Origin: Marimonas lutisalis
GTDB lineage: Bacteria; Pseudomonadota; Alphaproteobacteria; Rhodobacterales; Rhodobacteraceae
Assembly: GCF_005434965.1 (NCBI RefSeq)
Contig: NZ_SKCI01000002.1
Location: 248,001 to 312,000, forward strand
Direction: 5' to 3'
Length of the DNA stretch: 64,000 nt
Part shown: piece after piece, positions 43,100 to 52,152 of the stretch
Numbering within the stretch: the first letter of the stretch is position 1
Layout: every line of letters begins with the position of its first letter
The notes under the pieces: generated by a model
The model's database searches: none
Told to the model about the DNA's origin: nothing
The model's input: the letters and a program-made list of their open reading frames with translations, nothing else
Made by a program: the position numbers and the translations under genes

Positions 43100-44632
43100 A
43101 TGTCGAAATGGATGAATTTGAGCGGGACGACCGCGCTAGTGACTTTGATGACCAGCTCCGCTGCCTTTGCCGATGTCACGGCACAACAGGTCTGGGGCGA
43201 CTGGAAAAGCTATTTCGAAACCTTCGGCTATTCCGTCACCGGGTCCGAGGCGACTTCGGGCGATACGCTGACCGTCACGGACATGACGCTGGGCATGGAC
43301 CTGCCCGAAGGCGCCGGCGCGATTTCGATCGTCCTGCCCGAGATGAGCTTTACCAACCAGGGCGATGGCACCGTGGCCGTGGGCGTGCCGGAAACCATGC
43401 CCGTGGTGGTCGACGTGGCGCCCACCGGCGAAGAGCCGGTCAAGGTTACCGTGGATTACAACAACACCGGCTTCTCGATGATCGTGTCGGGTACCGCCGA
43501 AGAGATGACCTATACTTATTCGGCGGCGGAAATGGCGGCGATCCTGAAAGAGCTGATCGTCGAGGGCGAAGCGATCCCGATCAACGCGGCCGAGTTCACC
43601 TTTGCCAATGTCAGCGGCAGCTCGGTGATGAAAATGGGCAACCTGCGCAACCTGGAACAGGTGATGAATGCAGGTCCCATCAGCTATAACGTGGATGTCG
43701 CCAATCCTGACGACTCGAACGAATTCATGCGCATCAAGGGCGGCATGGACAAGATCGCCTTCCAGGGCACCGCGGCCTATCCGATGGGCGGCGGGTTCGA
43801 TCCCAACAACATGCATGCCATGTTGCAGGCCGGGTTCGCGTTTGATGGTGGCTTCGAATACCAGGGCGGCAAGATGAATTTCCACTTCATCGACGGCCAG
43901 GAAGAGATGATGACCAACACCTCGACCGAGTCGGGCGCCTTCGATATCGGCATGTCGACCGACGGGCTGAAATACGATGTGATGTCGCGCGGCGCGACGA
44001 TGGACCTGCAGGGCGGCGACATTCCCTTCCCGGTCAACCTGAAATTCGGCGAGGCCGGGTTCAAGCTGCACATGCCGGTGACGAAATCCGACGAAAGCCA
44101 GGAGTTCGCCTTGGGCATCACGCTGGGCAATTTCACCATGTCCGACATGATCTGGGGCATGTTCGATCCTGCCGGCCAGCTGCCGCGCGATCCGGCCACC
44201 ATCGCGGTGGATCTTGCCGGCACCGGCAAGCTGGGCTTCGACCTGCTCGACCCCGAGCAGATGGAAGCCGTCGAAAGTGGCGAAATGGGCATGCCGGGCG
44301 AGGTTGAATCGCTGACCATCAAGGATATCGAGGTCACCGCCGCGGGCGCCTCTCTGACGGGTACGGGCGCGTTTGAATTCGACATGCAGTCGATGATGAT
44401 GTCGGGCGGCATGCAGGGGTCGGACGGGACGCTCGACCTGCGCCTTGCAGGCGCCAACGGCCTGATGGACAAGCTGGTCGCCATGGGTCTCGTGCCCGAG
44501 GATCAGGTGATGGGCGCGCGCATGATGCTGTCGATGTTCGCGGTGCCCGGCGATGGCGATGATGTCCTGACCTCCAAGATCGAGGTCAAGAAGGATGGCC
44601 AGATTCTGGCCAACGGCCAGCGCCTGCAATAA
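43100..44632 (+). CDS. DUF2125 exported protein (paralogue 1)
   Basis: A 510-residue exported protein of the alphaproteobacterial DUF2125 family. The signal peptide (about 1-24) ends SAAFA-D; a long beta-rich acidic domain follows, rich in Gly, Met and Asp. Key shared blocks with the next gene are VWGDWKSYFETFGY at about 31-44, and MFDPAGQLPRDPATIAVDLAGTG near residue 360. Both end with GQ(I/V)L-NGQR. The function is unknown; location is likely periplasmic or outer membrane associated. A T-rich terminator follows before the second paralogue. Confidence 0.85.
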   Translation: MSKWMNLSGTTALVTLMTSSAAFADVTAQQVWGDWKSYFETFGYSVTGSEATSGDTLTVTDMTLGMDLPEGAGAISIVLPEMSFTNQGDGTVAVGVPETMPVVVDVAPTGEEPVKVTVDYNNTGFSMIVSGTAEEMTYTYSAAEMAAILKELIVEGEAIPINAAEFTFANVSGSSVMKMGNLRNLEQVMNAGPISYNVDVANPDDSNEFMRIKGGMDKIAFQGTAAYPMGGGFDPNNMHAMLQAGFAFDGGFEYQGGKMNFHFIDGQEEMMTNTSTESGAFDIGMSTDGLKYDVMSRGATMDLQGGDIPFPVNLKFGEAGFKLHMPVTKSDESQEFALGITLGNFTMSDMIWGMFDPAGQLPRDPATIAVDLAGTGKLGFDLLDPEQMEAVESGEMGMPGEVESLTIKDIEVTAAGASLTGTGAFEFDMQSMMMSGGMQGSDGTLDLRLAGANGLMDKLVAMGLVPEDQVMGARMMLSMFAVPGDGDDVLTSKIEVKKDGQILANGQRLQ

Positions 44633-44655
44633 GCGCAGCGCCGAATCCATGACAA

Positions 44656-44686
44656 GGCCGCCGGGCAACCGGCGGCCCTTTCCTTT
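44656..44686 (+). terminator. Terminator between the DUF2125 paralogues
   Basis: Stem GGCCGCCGG (44656-44664) with CCGGCGGCC (44669-44677) and a four-base loop, followed by CTTTCCTTTT. Confidence 0.8.
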
Positions 44687-44745
44687 TGGCGGGCCTGTCC
44701 CTAGGGTCGCGGCAGTCTTGAACCCGTTATGAAAGGTATTTGTCC

Positions 44746-46263
44746 ATGACCCGCCTGCTTGCCAGCACCGCGCTTTGCGCCAGCCTCGCAACCCCCGCCC
44801 TGGCCGATCTTACGGTGCAAGAGGCCTGGGGCATCTGGAAGGCCCAGTTCCGCGCCTACGGTGTGACCCTGGACGCCAGCGAAACGCCCGAGGGAGAAGC
44901 GCTGCAGATCGGGGAAATGCGGCTGTCCTTTGCGTTACCCGAAGGGATTGGCGAGGTTTACACCACATTTCCCGGCCCGCGTTTTGCGCCCGGCGATGGC
45001 GGCACGGTCACCGTCACTTTCCCCGAAGTGATGGACATTACCCTGGGTGGCGAGGTTCAGGACGAAGGCGCGGCGCAGGTAACGTTGCAGATGCGCGGCA
45101 CGTCCCAGCCCGGTGTGATGGATGGCACTGCGCAGGAGGCCACGACGACATGGGCAGGGACGGGCATGACTGGCGCGCTGACCGGCCTGAGCGTCGAGGG
45201 TGAGGAAGTGCCGGACGTGACGGCCACGGTTACCCTGCTGCCCTACGAGTTGCGCAACACCACGCGGCTGAACGGGGCCACGGTGGAGATGACGCAGAGC
45301 GCCAGGTATGACGGCTATGATGTCGCCTATGGCGTGGTGCTGCCCGAAGCTGCGGGCGGAACGATGGATATGAATGGCGCCGCCACCGGCATGCGGGTCG
45401 AGTCGCGCTCGGTGCTGCCGTCGTCGGGGCTTGACCTGATGGACCTGCACACCCAGTTGCGGGGCGGGTTGTCACTGGCCAGTCGTGTCACCGCCGAAAG
45501 CACGCGGTCGGCGCAGAAGGTGATCGCCGGCGGCGAGGTGATCATGGATCAGGCCACAAGCGCCGAAGCCTATGACATCTCCATGCAACTCGATCGTGCC
45601 GGGCTGGATTATTCCGGCACGGCAGGCGCGTTCCAGGCCGATGTGCAGGACCCCACCATTCCGATCCCCCTGCGCTTTGGTGGCGAAGCGGTCGATTTCC
45701 GCGTCAAACTTCCGCTCTTGAAATCCGAACTGGCGCAGGACGTGATCATGCGCATGGGTCTCAAGGGGCTGAGCGTCCAGGAAGACCTGTGGGCGATGTT
45801 CGACCCCGAGGCCAGGCTGCCGCGTGATTCGGCCGATATTGTGATCGACATGTCGGGCCGCACGACGCTGATGATGGATCTCGTCGATTTCCCCTCGATG
45901 ATCGCGGGCGACATCCCCGACCTGCCCGCCACGGCCGAACGCGCCACGCTGAACGAGCTGGTGATCGCCGCCCTTGGCGCGCGGCTGACGGGTGCGGGCG
46001 ATTTCACGCTGGATATGGATGATCTCGAGAGCTTTGACGGACTGCCCCGCCCCGAGGGCAGCGCCAGCTTTACCGCGACGGGTGTGAACGCGCTGATCGA
46101 CACGCTGGTCGAGATGGGGCTGATGAGCGACGACGACGTCACCGGCTTTCGCATGATGGCGGCGATGTTCACAAGGCCGGGCGAGGGCAATGATACCCTG
46201 TTGTCCGAGATCGTGATCAACGCCGAAGGCCAGGTTCTGATCAACGGCCAGCGCATCAAATGA
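44746..46263 (+). CDS. DUF2125 exported protein (paralogue 2)
   Basis: A 505-residue homologue of the preceding gene product. The signal peptide (about 1-21) ends TPALA-D, followed by AWGIWKAQFRAYGV, then the same acidic beta-rich body including MFDPEARLPRDSADIVIDMSG and the closing GQVLINGQR. Overall divergence is considerable, so the duplication is old. ATG 44746 is favoured by GAAAGG upstream; TTG 44740 in frame is possible. A terminator separates the two genes, so they can be expressed independently. The function is unknown. Confidence 0.85.
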   Translation: MTRLLASTALCASLATPALADLTVQEAWGIWKAQFRAYGVTLDASETPEGEALQIGEMRLSFALPEGIGEVYTTFPGPRFAPGDGGTVTVTFPEVMDITLGGEVQDEGAAQVTLQMRGTSQPGVMDGTAQEATTTWAGTGMTGALTGLSVEGEEVPDVTATVTLLPYELRNTTRLNGATVEMTQSARYDGYDVAYGVVLPEAAGGTMDMNGAATGMRVESRSVLPSSGLDLMDLHTQLRGGLSLASRVTAESTRSAQKVIAGGEVIMDQATSAEAYDISMQLDRAGLDYSGTAGAFQADVQDPTIPIPLRFGGEAVDFRVKLPLLKSELAQDVIMRMGLKGLSVQEDLWAMFDPEARLPRDSADIVIDMSGRTTLMMDLVDFPSMIAGDIPDLPATAERATLNELVIAALGARLTGAGDFTLDMDDLESFDGLPRPEGSASFTATGVNALIDTLVEMGLMSDDDVTGFRMMAAMFTRPGEGNDTLLSEIVINAEGQVLINGQRIK

Positions 46264-46339
46264 CCGGCGTGCGGGGCCTTGGCCTTGCACGGGGCGGGTG
46301 TGCGGTCTACCTGAATGATGATCACGCAGGAGACCGCGC

Positions 46340-47686
46340 ATGAGCCAATCGCTTGAACACCTGACGCAGGCCCTTCTGGACGCCGCGCAAAAGGCGGGCG
46401 CCGACGCCGCCGATGCCATGGCCGTCGATGGCCGTTCGATTTCCATCGATGTGCGGGCGGGCCAGCTGGAACAGGCCGAACGCGCCGAGGGCACCGATCT
46501 GGGCCTGCGCGTCTTCGTCGGCCAGCGGCAGGCGATGGTCTCATCTTCGGATATCCGTCCCGAAACCATGATGGCGATGGCCGAACGCGCCGTCGCCATG
46601 GCCCGCGAGGCGCCCGAGGATCCCTATATCGGCCTCGCCGATCCCGATCAGCTGGTGCGCGACTGGGACGTTGCCGCGCTGGAACTGGCTGACCCCGCGC
46701 CCGAGCCCGACCCCGCCGAGCTGGAAGACCAGGCCCGCGCCGCCGAGGCCGCCGCGCTGGCCGTCAAGGGCGTCAGCCAGGTGCAGTCCGCCTCGACCGG
46801 CTATTCGTCGCGCCGGGTGCACCTGGCCGCCACCAACGGCTTTTCCGGCGGCTATGCGCGCACCGACCGCTCGCTTTATGCCGTGGCCATCGCCGGCGAA
46901 GGCAGCGCGATGGAGCGCGACCACGACGGTGACAGCCGTATTTTCCAGGCCGACCTGCGCGGCGCGCAGGAGATCGGCCAGACCGCGGGCGAACGCGCGG
47001 TTGCCATGCTGGGCGCGAAAAAACCGCCCACCGGCGCCTATCCGGTTCTGTTCGACGAGCGCATTTCCTCGTCCCTCGTCGGCCACCTCCTGGGCGCTGT
47101 GAACGGCGCGGCCATCGCGCGTGGCGCCTCGTTCCTGCGCGAGGACCTGGGCAACCGCATCCTGCCCGAGGGCCTGTCGATCATCGAAGACCCGCACCGC
47201 CCGCGCGCCACCGGCTCGCGCCCCTTCGATGCCGAGGGTCTACCCACGCGCAAACGCGCGGTGGTGGAGAACGGCGTTCTGATGGGCTGGACGCTGGACC
47301 TGGCCAATGCGCGCAAGCTGGGCATGGAAAGCACCGCAAATGCCGCGCGCGGCATCGGCAGCGCGCCGTCGCCCAGCACCTGGAACGTGGCGCTGACACA
47401 AAGCGACAAGAGCCGCGCCGACCTGCTGGCCGAGATGGGCACCGGGCTTCTGGTGACCTCGCTGATCGGGTCGACGATCAACCCCAACACCGGCGATTAT
47501 TCGCGCGGCGCGTCGGGCTTCTGGGTCGAAAACGGGCAGATCACCTATCCGGTGAATGAATGCACCATCGCCGGGAACCTGCGCGAGATGTTCGCGGGCA
47601 TGCAAACCGCCAATGACGCGCGCCCCTGGCTGTCGCGCGTGGTGCCGTCGATCCTGATCGAGGGGCTGACGCTTGCCGGATCCTGA
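46340..47686 (+). CDS. PmbA/TldE-family metalloprotease subunit
   Basis: A 448-residue TldD/PmbA protein, the TldE-type subunit that forms a heterodimer with TldD to degrade unfolded peptides or mature small peptides. The N-terminal domain holds RAGQLEQAERAEGTDLGLRVFVG (span about 35-57). The C-terminal beta barrel has RLPTRKRAVVENG-like segment GLPTRKRAVVENGVLMGWTLD and ends EGLTLAGS. TldE itself lacks the HExxxH-type motif of TldD, consistent with the sequence. GGAGACCGCG precedes ATG 46340. It overlaps the CysQ-like gene by 14 bases. Confidence 0.92.
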   Translation: MSQSLEHLTQALLDAAQKAGADAADAMAVDGRSISIDVRAGQLEQAERAEGTDLGLRVFVGQRQAMVSSSDIRPETMMAMAERAVAMAREAPEDPYIGLADPDQLVRDWDVAALELADPAPEPDPAELEDQARAAEAAALAVKGVSQVQSASTGYSSRRVHLAATNGFSGGYARTDRSLYAVAIAGEGSAMERDHDGDSRIFQADLRGAQEIGQTAGERAVAMLGAKKPPTGAYPVLFDERISSSLVGHLLGAVNGAAIARGASFLREDLGNRILPEGLSIIEDPHRPRATGSRPFDAEGLPTRKRAVVENGVLMGWTLDLANARKLGMESTANAARGIGSAPSPSTWNVALTQSDKSRADLLAEMGTGLLVTSLIGSTINPNTGDYSRGASGFWVENGQITYPVNECTIAGNLREMFAGMQTANDARPWLSRVVPSILIEGLTLAGS

Positions 47687-48449
47687 TCTCGAGATCCTGA
47701 TCGGCGCCGCGCAGGAGGCCGGGCGCATCGCCACCGGGTTCTTCGGCACCCGCTTTGCGTCCGAGGACAAGCCCGGCGGCGCTGGCCCGGTGACCGAGGC
47801 CGACCTGGCCGTCAACGTCATGCTGGAACAGACCCTGCGCGCCGAGCGCCCGGGATACGGCTTCCTGTCCGAGGAAAGCGAAGACAGCGATGCGCGCCTT
47901 TCGCGCGAGCGCGTGTTTATCTTGGATCCGCTCGATGGCACCCGCAGTTTCATCAACGGTGAAAAGACCTGGGCGCATGCGCTGGCCGTGGTCGAGAATG
48001 GCAGACCGGTTGTCGGCGTTGTTTACCTGCCGCTGCTCGACCTGCTTTATGCCGCCACGGCGGGGGGCGGGGCGACGCTGAACGGCGCTCCGATCCGCGC
48101 GTCGGGGCGGAAAGATGTGCAGGGATGCACCGTTCTGGCTGCGCGCCCGGCTTTGGAGCCCAGGCGCTGGAAGGGCGGTGCGGTGCCGGATGTGAAACGG
48201 GTCTACCGCCCGTCGCTGGCCTATCGTCTCGCCCTGGTGGCGGAGGGGCGCTATGACGCGATGATCACCCTGCGCGACAGCTGGGAATGGGATATCGCCG
48301 CCGGGGCGCTGATCATGGAAGAGGCCGGCGCCGTGGTGACCGATAGGCACGGCGCGCCGCTTCTCTTCAACAACCCGCACCCGCAGGTGGCGGGGGTCGT
48401 TGCCGGGTCCCCGGGGGTGCAGGCCGGGTTGCAGGCGGGCTTGGCGTGA
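47673..48449 (+). CDS. Inositol monophosphatase-family phosphatase (CysQ-like)
   Basis: A 258-residue Li-sensitive phosphatase fold, possibly CysQ, which dephosphorylates 3'-phosphoadenosine 5'-phosphate. The metal sites are EES (about 68-70), DPLDGTRSFING (about 87-98) and the C-terminal WEWDIAAGALI. The only start codon before the fold is TTG 47673, inside the PmbA 3' end, which implies coupling. A pair of facing hairpin repeats follows before the convergent fumarase gene. The choice between CysQ and a general inositol phosphatase is not settled. Confidence 0.87.
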   Translation: MPDPDLEILIGAAQEAGRIATGFFGTRFASEDKPGGAGPVTEADLAVNVMLEQTLRAERPGYGFLSEESEDSDARLSRERVFILDPLDGTRSFINGEKTWAHALAVVENGRPVVGVVYLPLLDLLYAATAGGGATLNGAPIRASGRKDVQGCTVLAARPALEPRRWKGGAVPDVKRVYRPSLAYRLALVAEGRYDAMITLRDSWEWDIAAGALIMEEAGAVVTDRHGAPLLFNNPHPQVAGVVAGSPGVQAGLQAGLA

Positions 48450-48464
48450 CGCCGAAAAGGGCGA

Positions 48465-48488
48465 GGGCGGGCTGAAGCCCGCCCTACG
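48465..48488. repeat. REP-like hairpin repeat, copy 2
   Basis: GGGCGGGC / GCCCGCCC with loop tgaa, followed by TACG. It faces copy 3, 12 bases away. Confidence 0.65.
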
Positions 48489-48500
48489 ATATCCGCAGAT

Positions 48501-48523
48501 GTAGGCCGGGCTTCAGCCCGGCC
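48501..48523. repeat. REP-like hairpin repeat, copy 3 (reverse orientation)
   Basis: GTA followed by GGCCGGGC / GCCCGGCC with loop ttca. Its complement has the same GGGCTGAAGCCC-CCTAC form as the other copies. Copies 2 and 3 form a head-to-head pair between the convergent CysQ-like and fumarase genes. Confidence 0.65.
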
Positions 48524-48529
48524 TCCCCT

Positions 48530-50038
48530 TTACGCGGTCTCGGCGATCTTCTTCTTCCACTCGGCCGGGCCCGAGCGGTGGATCGAGTTGCCCTCGGTAT
48601 CCACGGCCACCGTCACCGGCATGTCCTCGACCTTCAGCTCATAGATCGCTTCCATGCCCAGGTCCTGGAACGCCACCGGCTCGGCCTTCTTGATCGCTTT
48701 CGACACCAGGTAGGCCGCGCCACCCACGGCGATCAGGTAGGCCGCCTTGTGCTTGGCGATCGCCTCCAGCGCCACCGGCCCGCGCTCGGCCTTGCCGACC
48801 ATCAGTTTCAGGCCGGTATCGGCCAGGATACGGTCGGTGAACTTGTCCATCCGGGTCGATGTGGTGGGGCCTGCCGGGCCAATCGCCTCGTCGCCCACGG
48901 CATCCACCGGACCCACGTAATAGATCGCGCGGTTCTTCAGGTCGACGGGCAGGTCCTCGCCCCGGTCCAGCATGTCGATCATCCGCTTATGCGCGGCATC
49001 GCGGCCGGTGTAGAGCGTGCCCGACAGAAGCAGCGTTTCGCCCGGCGTGAGCGAAGCAACGACATCGTCGGTCAGGTTGTCGAGGTCGAGCTTGCGCGCC
49101 TGTGCGCCCGCCGCATCGAGCAGGATGTCGGGATAGCTGTCCATCGACGGCGGGGTAAACTCCGCCGGGCCCGAGCCATCGAGCGTGAAATGCACGTGCC
49201 GCGTGGCCGCGCAGTTCGGGATCAGCCCGACCGGCAGCGAGGCCGCATGCGTGGGCCAGCTTTTCACCTTCACGTCCAGCACGGTGGTGACACCGCCCAG
49301 GCCCTGCGCGCCGATGCCCAGAGCATTGACGCGCTCGTAGATCTCGATGCGCAGCTCCTCTGTGCGGTTCGAGGGGCCGCGCTTCAGCAGTTCCTGCATG
49401 TCGATGGGCTCGCTCAGCGATTGCTTGGCCAGCGCCATCACCTTGTCGGCATTGCCGCCCACGCCGATGCCCAGGATACCCGGCGGGCACCAGCCCGCGC
49501 CCAGCGTTTCCACCGTGTCGACCACCCAGTCGGCGACGTTTCCGCTGGGGTTCAGCGTGGTGAATTTCGACTTGTTCTCGGAGCCACCGCCCTTGGCCGC
49601 GACCTCGACCTCGACCTTGTCGCCCTCGACCATTTCGACGGTCAGCATGCAGGGCGTGTTGTCGCCCGAGTTCTTCCGCTCGCCGAACGGATCGACCACC
49701 ACGCTGGCGCGCAGCGGGTTGGTGTCGCGCTGGTAGCCGCGGCGCGTGCCTTCGTCGGCGATGTCCTGCAGCGAGCGTTTGAGTTTCAGCGGCGCCTCGA
49801 CGCCTACCTTGATGTGGATGTTGGCGGCGCCCGTGTCCTGGCAGATCGGGCGGCGGCCCACGGCGCACATGCGGCTGTTGACCAGGATCTGCGCCATCGC
49901 GGCTTTGGCGCCGGGGTTTTCCTCGCGCTCCCAGGCCGCGCTCATCGCCTCGACGAAATCGGCGGGGTGATAGTAAGAGATGTATTGCAGCGCCTCGGCG
50001 ATGCTTTCGATCAGGTGGTCTTCGGTGATCTGGGCCAT
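48530..50038 (-). CDS. Class I fumarate hydratase
   Basis: A 502-residue iron-sulfur fumarase, a TCA-cycle enzyme that hydrates fumarate to malate. Cluster cysteines are in CAVGRRPICQDTG (about 94-106) and later CPPGILGIGVGG (about 200) and NCAATRH (about 300). GTTTSTRMDKFTDR-like GPAGPTTSTRMDKFTDR marks the C-terminal fumarase domain. The length is typical of bacterial class I enzymes of this shorter type. ATG 50038 was chosen over 50101 by family match. It is monocistronic, reading away from the NCS2 permease. Confidence 0.95.
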   Translation of the reverse strand: MAQITEDHLIESIAEALQYISYYHPADFVEAMSAAWEREENPGAKAAMAQILVNSRMCAVGRRPICQDTGAANIHIKVGVEAPLKLKRSLQDIADEGTRRGYQRDTNPLRASVVVDPFGERKNSGDNTPCMLTVEMVEGDKVEVEVAAKGGGSENKSKFTTLNPSGNVADWVVDTVETLGAGWCPPGILGIGVGGNADKVMALAKQSLSEPIDMQELLKRGPSNRTEELRIEIYERVNALGIGAQGLGGVTTVLDVKVKSWPTHAASLPVGLIPNCAATRHVHFTLDGSGPAEFTPPSMDSYPDILLDAAGAQARKLDLDNLTDDVVASLTPGETLLLSGTLYTGRDAAHKRMIDMLDRGEDLPVDLKNRAIYYVGPVDAVGDEAIGPAGPTTSTRMDKFTDRILADTGLKLMVGKAERGPVALEAIAKHKAAYLIAVGGAAYLVSKAIKKAEPVAFQDLGMEAIYELKVEDMPVTVAVDTEGNSIHRSGPAEWKKKIAETA

Positions 50039-50172
50039 TCTGGGCAGCTCCTCTATCTCGCTCCGAGAGTCGGGGGGCGTTTTAGCAGCCTTTGGCGCCA
50101 AGGTAATCCGAAAAATTGTGTGCGATTGTATGCAAAAGGGGCGGGGGGTATACCCCGCCCCAGCGCTTGGGA

Positions 50173-51618
50173 TCAGTCTTTCTTGTGGCCGGCCATGCCG
50201 CCCGATACTTCCTCGGTCGATTCCGCGGCCAGCTCCTCGGGCAGGATCAGGTTCAGCACGATCGCGATCAGTGCGGCGGGCAGGATGCCCGAGGCACCAA
50301 GGATACGCAGCGAATCCGGCAGGTGCTGCAACGCGTTGGGCGCGCCCGGGGCCACGTTCATCACCTCGAGCTGCAGGCCAAGGCCCACCGACAGGGCCAC
50401 GGCGAAGATCACCATGTTGCGCCGGTTCCAGTCGACATCCGACAACATCGAGATACCGGCGGCCACGACCATGCCGAACATCACGATCACGCCGCCGCCT
50501 AGCACCTCGATCGGGATGGTGCGGATCAGCCCGCCCACCTTGGGCACCAGCCCGCAGAGGATCAGGAAGATCGCGCCGAAGGTGACGACGTGGCGGCTCA
50601 TCACGCCGGTCATGGCGATCAGGCCCACGTTCTGGCTGAACGAGGTGTTGGGCAGGCCGCCGAAAACACCGGCCACTGCAGTGCCCAGACCATCGGCAAA
50701 GGTTGCGCCCTGGATTTCCTCGTCGGTCGCCTCGCGGCCCGCGCCGCCCTTGGTGATGCCGCTGACATCGCCCACGGTTTCCACCGCCGAGACAAAGGCC
50801 ATCAGGCAGAAGCCGATGACGGCGGCGGCCGAGAATTCAAAGCCGTATTTGAACGGCTGGGGCAGGGCAAAGGCCGCCGCGTTCGACCAGCTGCCCGAGA
50901 TCTTGGCTACCGGTAGCAGGCCCACCGCCATGGCATAGAAATACCCCACGATGATCCCCACCAGCACCGCCGAGACCGACAGCATGCCGCGGGCAAAGAA
51001 CTTGAGCCCCAGCGTGACGAAGATGACCACCAGCGCGGCCGACCAGCTCAGCAGGCTGCCATAGCTTTCCGCGCCGCTGGCCTTGGCCGGCACGCCGCCC
51101 GCGGCGTATTCGATCCCCACCTTGACCAGCGCAAGGCCGATCATCAGCACAACAAGCCCGGTCACCAGCGGCGGCAGGGCAAAGCGGATCCTGCCGATCA
51201 CCGTGCCCAGAAGCGCATGGAAGAGACCCCCCAGAAGCACCCCGCCAAAAAGCGCCGGCAGCGCCTCGACGCCCTTGCCGGCGACCAGCGGGATCATGAT
51301 CGGGATGAAGGCGAAGGACGTGCCCTGCACCACCGGCAGCCGCGCGCCCACTGGGCCCATGCCGATGGTCTGAAACAGCGTGGCGATGCCGGCAAACAGC
51401 ATCGACATCTGGATCATGTAGAGCAGTTCAGGAAAATCCGGGCTGTTCGAACCAAAGCCGAACCCCGCCGCGCCCGCGACGATGATCGCCGGCGTGACGT
51501 TCGACACGAACATCGCCAGCACGTGCTGAATACCCAGCGGCACCGCCTTGGCCAGCGCCGGGGTATAGTTTGGATCGCGCAGCTGTTCTCGCGTTCCGAT
51601 CGAGGTTGCAGTCATCAC
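50173..51618 (-). CDS. NCS2-family purine permease
   Basis: A 481-residue NCS2 nucleobase:cation symporter with about 14 membrane helices, near the xanthine/urate transporters. It shows the start LGIQHVLAMFVSNVTPAIIV (TM1), the family signature QNVGLIAMTG in TM9 (preceded by NTSFS), and the conserved substrate-site Glu region around EEIQGATFADG. Last in the operon of purine-ureide genes, it probably imports xanthine, urate or related purine rings. GGAGACAAGTG lies before ATG 51618. The exact substrate is inferred from the context. Confidence 0.9.
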   Translation of the reverse strand: MMTATSIGTREQLRDPNYTPALAKAVPLGIQHVLAMFVSNVTPAIIVAGAAGFGFGSNSPDFPELLYMIQMSMLFAGIATLFQTIGMGPVGARLPVVQGTSFAFIPIMIPLVAGKGVEALPALFGGVLLGGLFHALLGTVIGRIRFALPPLVTGLVVLMIGLALVKVGIEYAAGGVPAKASGAESYGSLLSWSAALVVIFVTLGLKFFARGMLSVSAVLVGIIVGYFYAMAVGLLPVAKISGSWSNAAAFALPQPFKYGFEFSAAAVIGFCLMAFVSAVETVGDVSGITKGGAGREATDEEIQGATFADGLGTAVAGVFGGLPNTSFSQNVGLIAMTGVMSRHVVTFGAIFLILCGLVPKVGGLIRTIPIEVLGGGVIVMFGMVVAAGISMLSDVDWNRRNMVIFAVALSVGLGLQLEVMNVAPGAPNALQHLPDSLRILGASGILPAALIAIVLNLILPEELAAESTEEVSGGMAGHKKD

Positions 51619-51666
51619 TTGTCTCCTGTTGTCCGTCCGTGAGTGGCCGCTCTTTGTGGCGGTTTG

Positions 51667-52152
51667 CTAAATTTCTACCACATAATGTGGTTCCAGTGCG
51701 TATTCTTCCAGATTTGGGGTTTCGCTGATCCGGTCGATCACCGCGAACAGCCCCGGATCATGCAGCGGGGTCAGCACCCCGTGCCAGGTGCCGCGGTGGA
51801 AATTGATCGCCTGATGGCCGCCCGCCAGAAAGGCGCAGGGCGCGCCCGGCTTGCCGCCCGCGTCGGGCGCCACGATCACCAGCCAGTCCTGCCCGTGCAT
51901 CGGCACGAAGGCCTGGCTGCCCTCGGGGTGACGCTCAAGCAGGTCCAGCACATAGGGCAGGCTGCGCGGCTCGGCCTTGAAGATCGAAATGCCCGCCCGC
52001 CCCCCGGGTCCGAAATCCAGCTGCGCCCGGTCGTGCCAGCGTCCGCAGAGCCCGCGATTGATGAGCTTGTCGGGCGCGCCCTCGGCTTCCAGCACATCTC
52101 CGAACGGCGCGAAGGCCTGCGCCGTCAGCGGCTGGGCCTTGATCCGCGTCAT
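51667..52152 (-). CDS. allA: Ureidoglycolate lyase
   Basis: A 161-residue AllA, which cleaves (S)-ureidoglycolate to glyoxylate and urea. Markers are FAPFGDVLEAEG (about 14-25), INRGLCGRWHDRAQLDFG, HPEGSQAFVPMHG, and FHRGTWHGVLTPL (about 117-129) with the metal or substrate histidines. ATG 52152 overlaps the stop of the upstream ureidoglycine aminohydrolase (ATGA). The gene's 3' end contains the dyad ACCACAT-A-ATGTGGT (51677-51691), 59 bases upstream of the permease start. Confidence 0.92.
   Translation of the reverse strand: MTRIKAQPLTAQAFAPFGDVLEAEGAPDKLINRGLCGRWHDRAQLDFGPGGRAGISIFKAEPRSLPYVLDLLERHPEGSQAFVPMHGQDWLVIVAPDAGGKPGAPCAFLAGGHQAINFHRGTWHGVLTPLHDPGLFAVIDRISETPNLEEYALEPHYVVEI
51677..51691. 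promoter_or_regulatory. Palindrome upstream of the NCS2 permease
   Basis: ACCACAT-A-ATGTGGT is a perfect 7-base dyad in the last codons of allA, 59 bases before the permease start. It resembles a GntR/FadR-type operator, but it also lies in coding sequence and may be chance. Confidence 0.25.

Noticed and set aside
43136-44791. 551-codon minus-strand frame
   Set aside because: Antisense shadow of the first DUF2125 gene; no domains, His/Gln/Arg-rich.
48578-50938. 786-codon open frame on the plus strand
   Set aside because: Antisense shadow across the fumarase and permease genes; its composition is typical of GC-driven artefacts.
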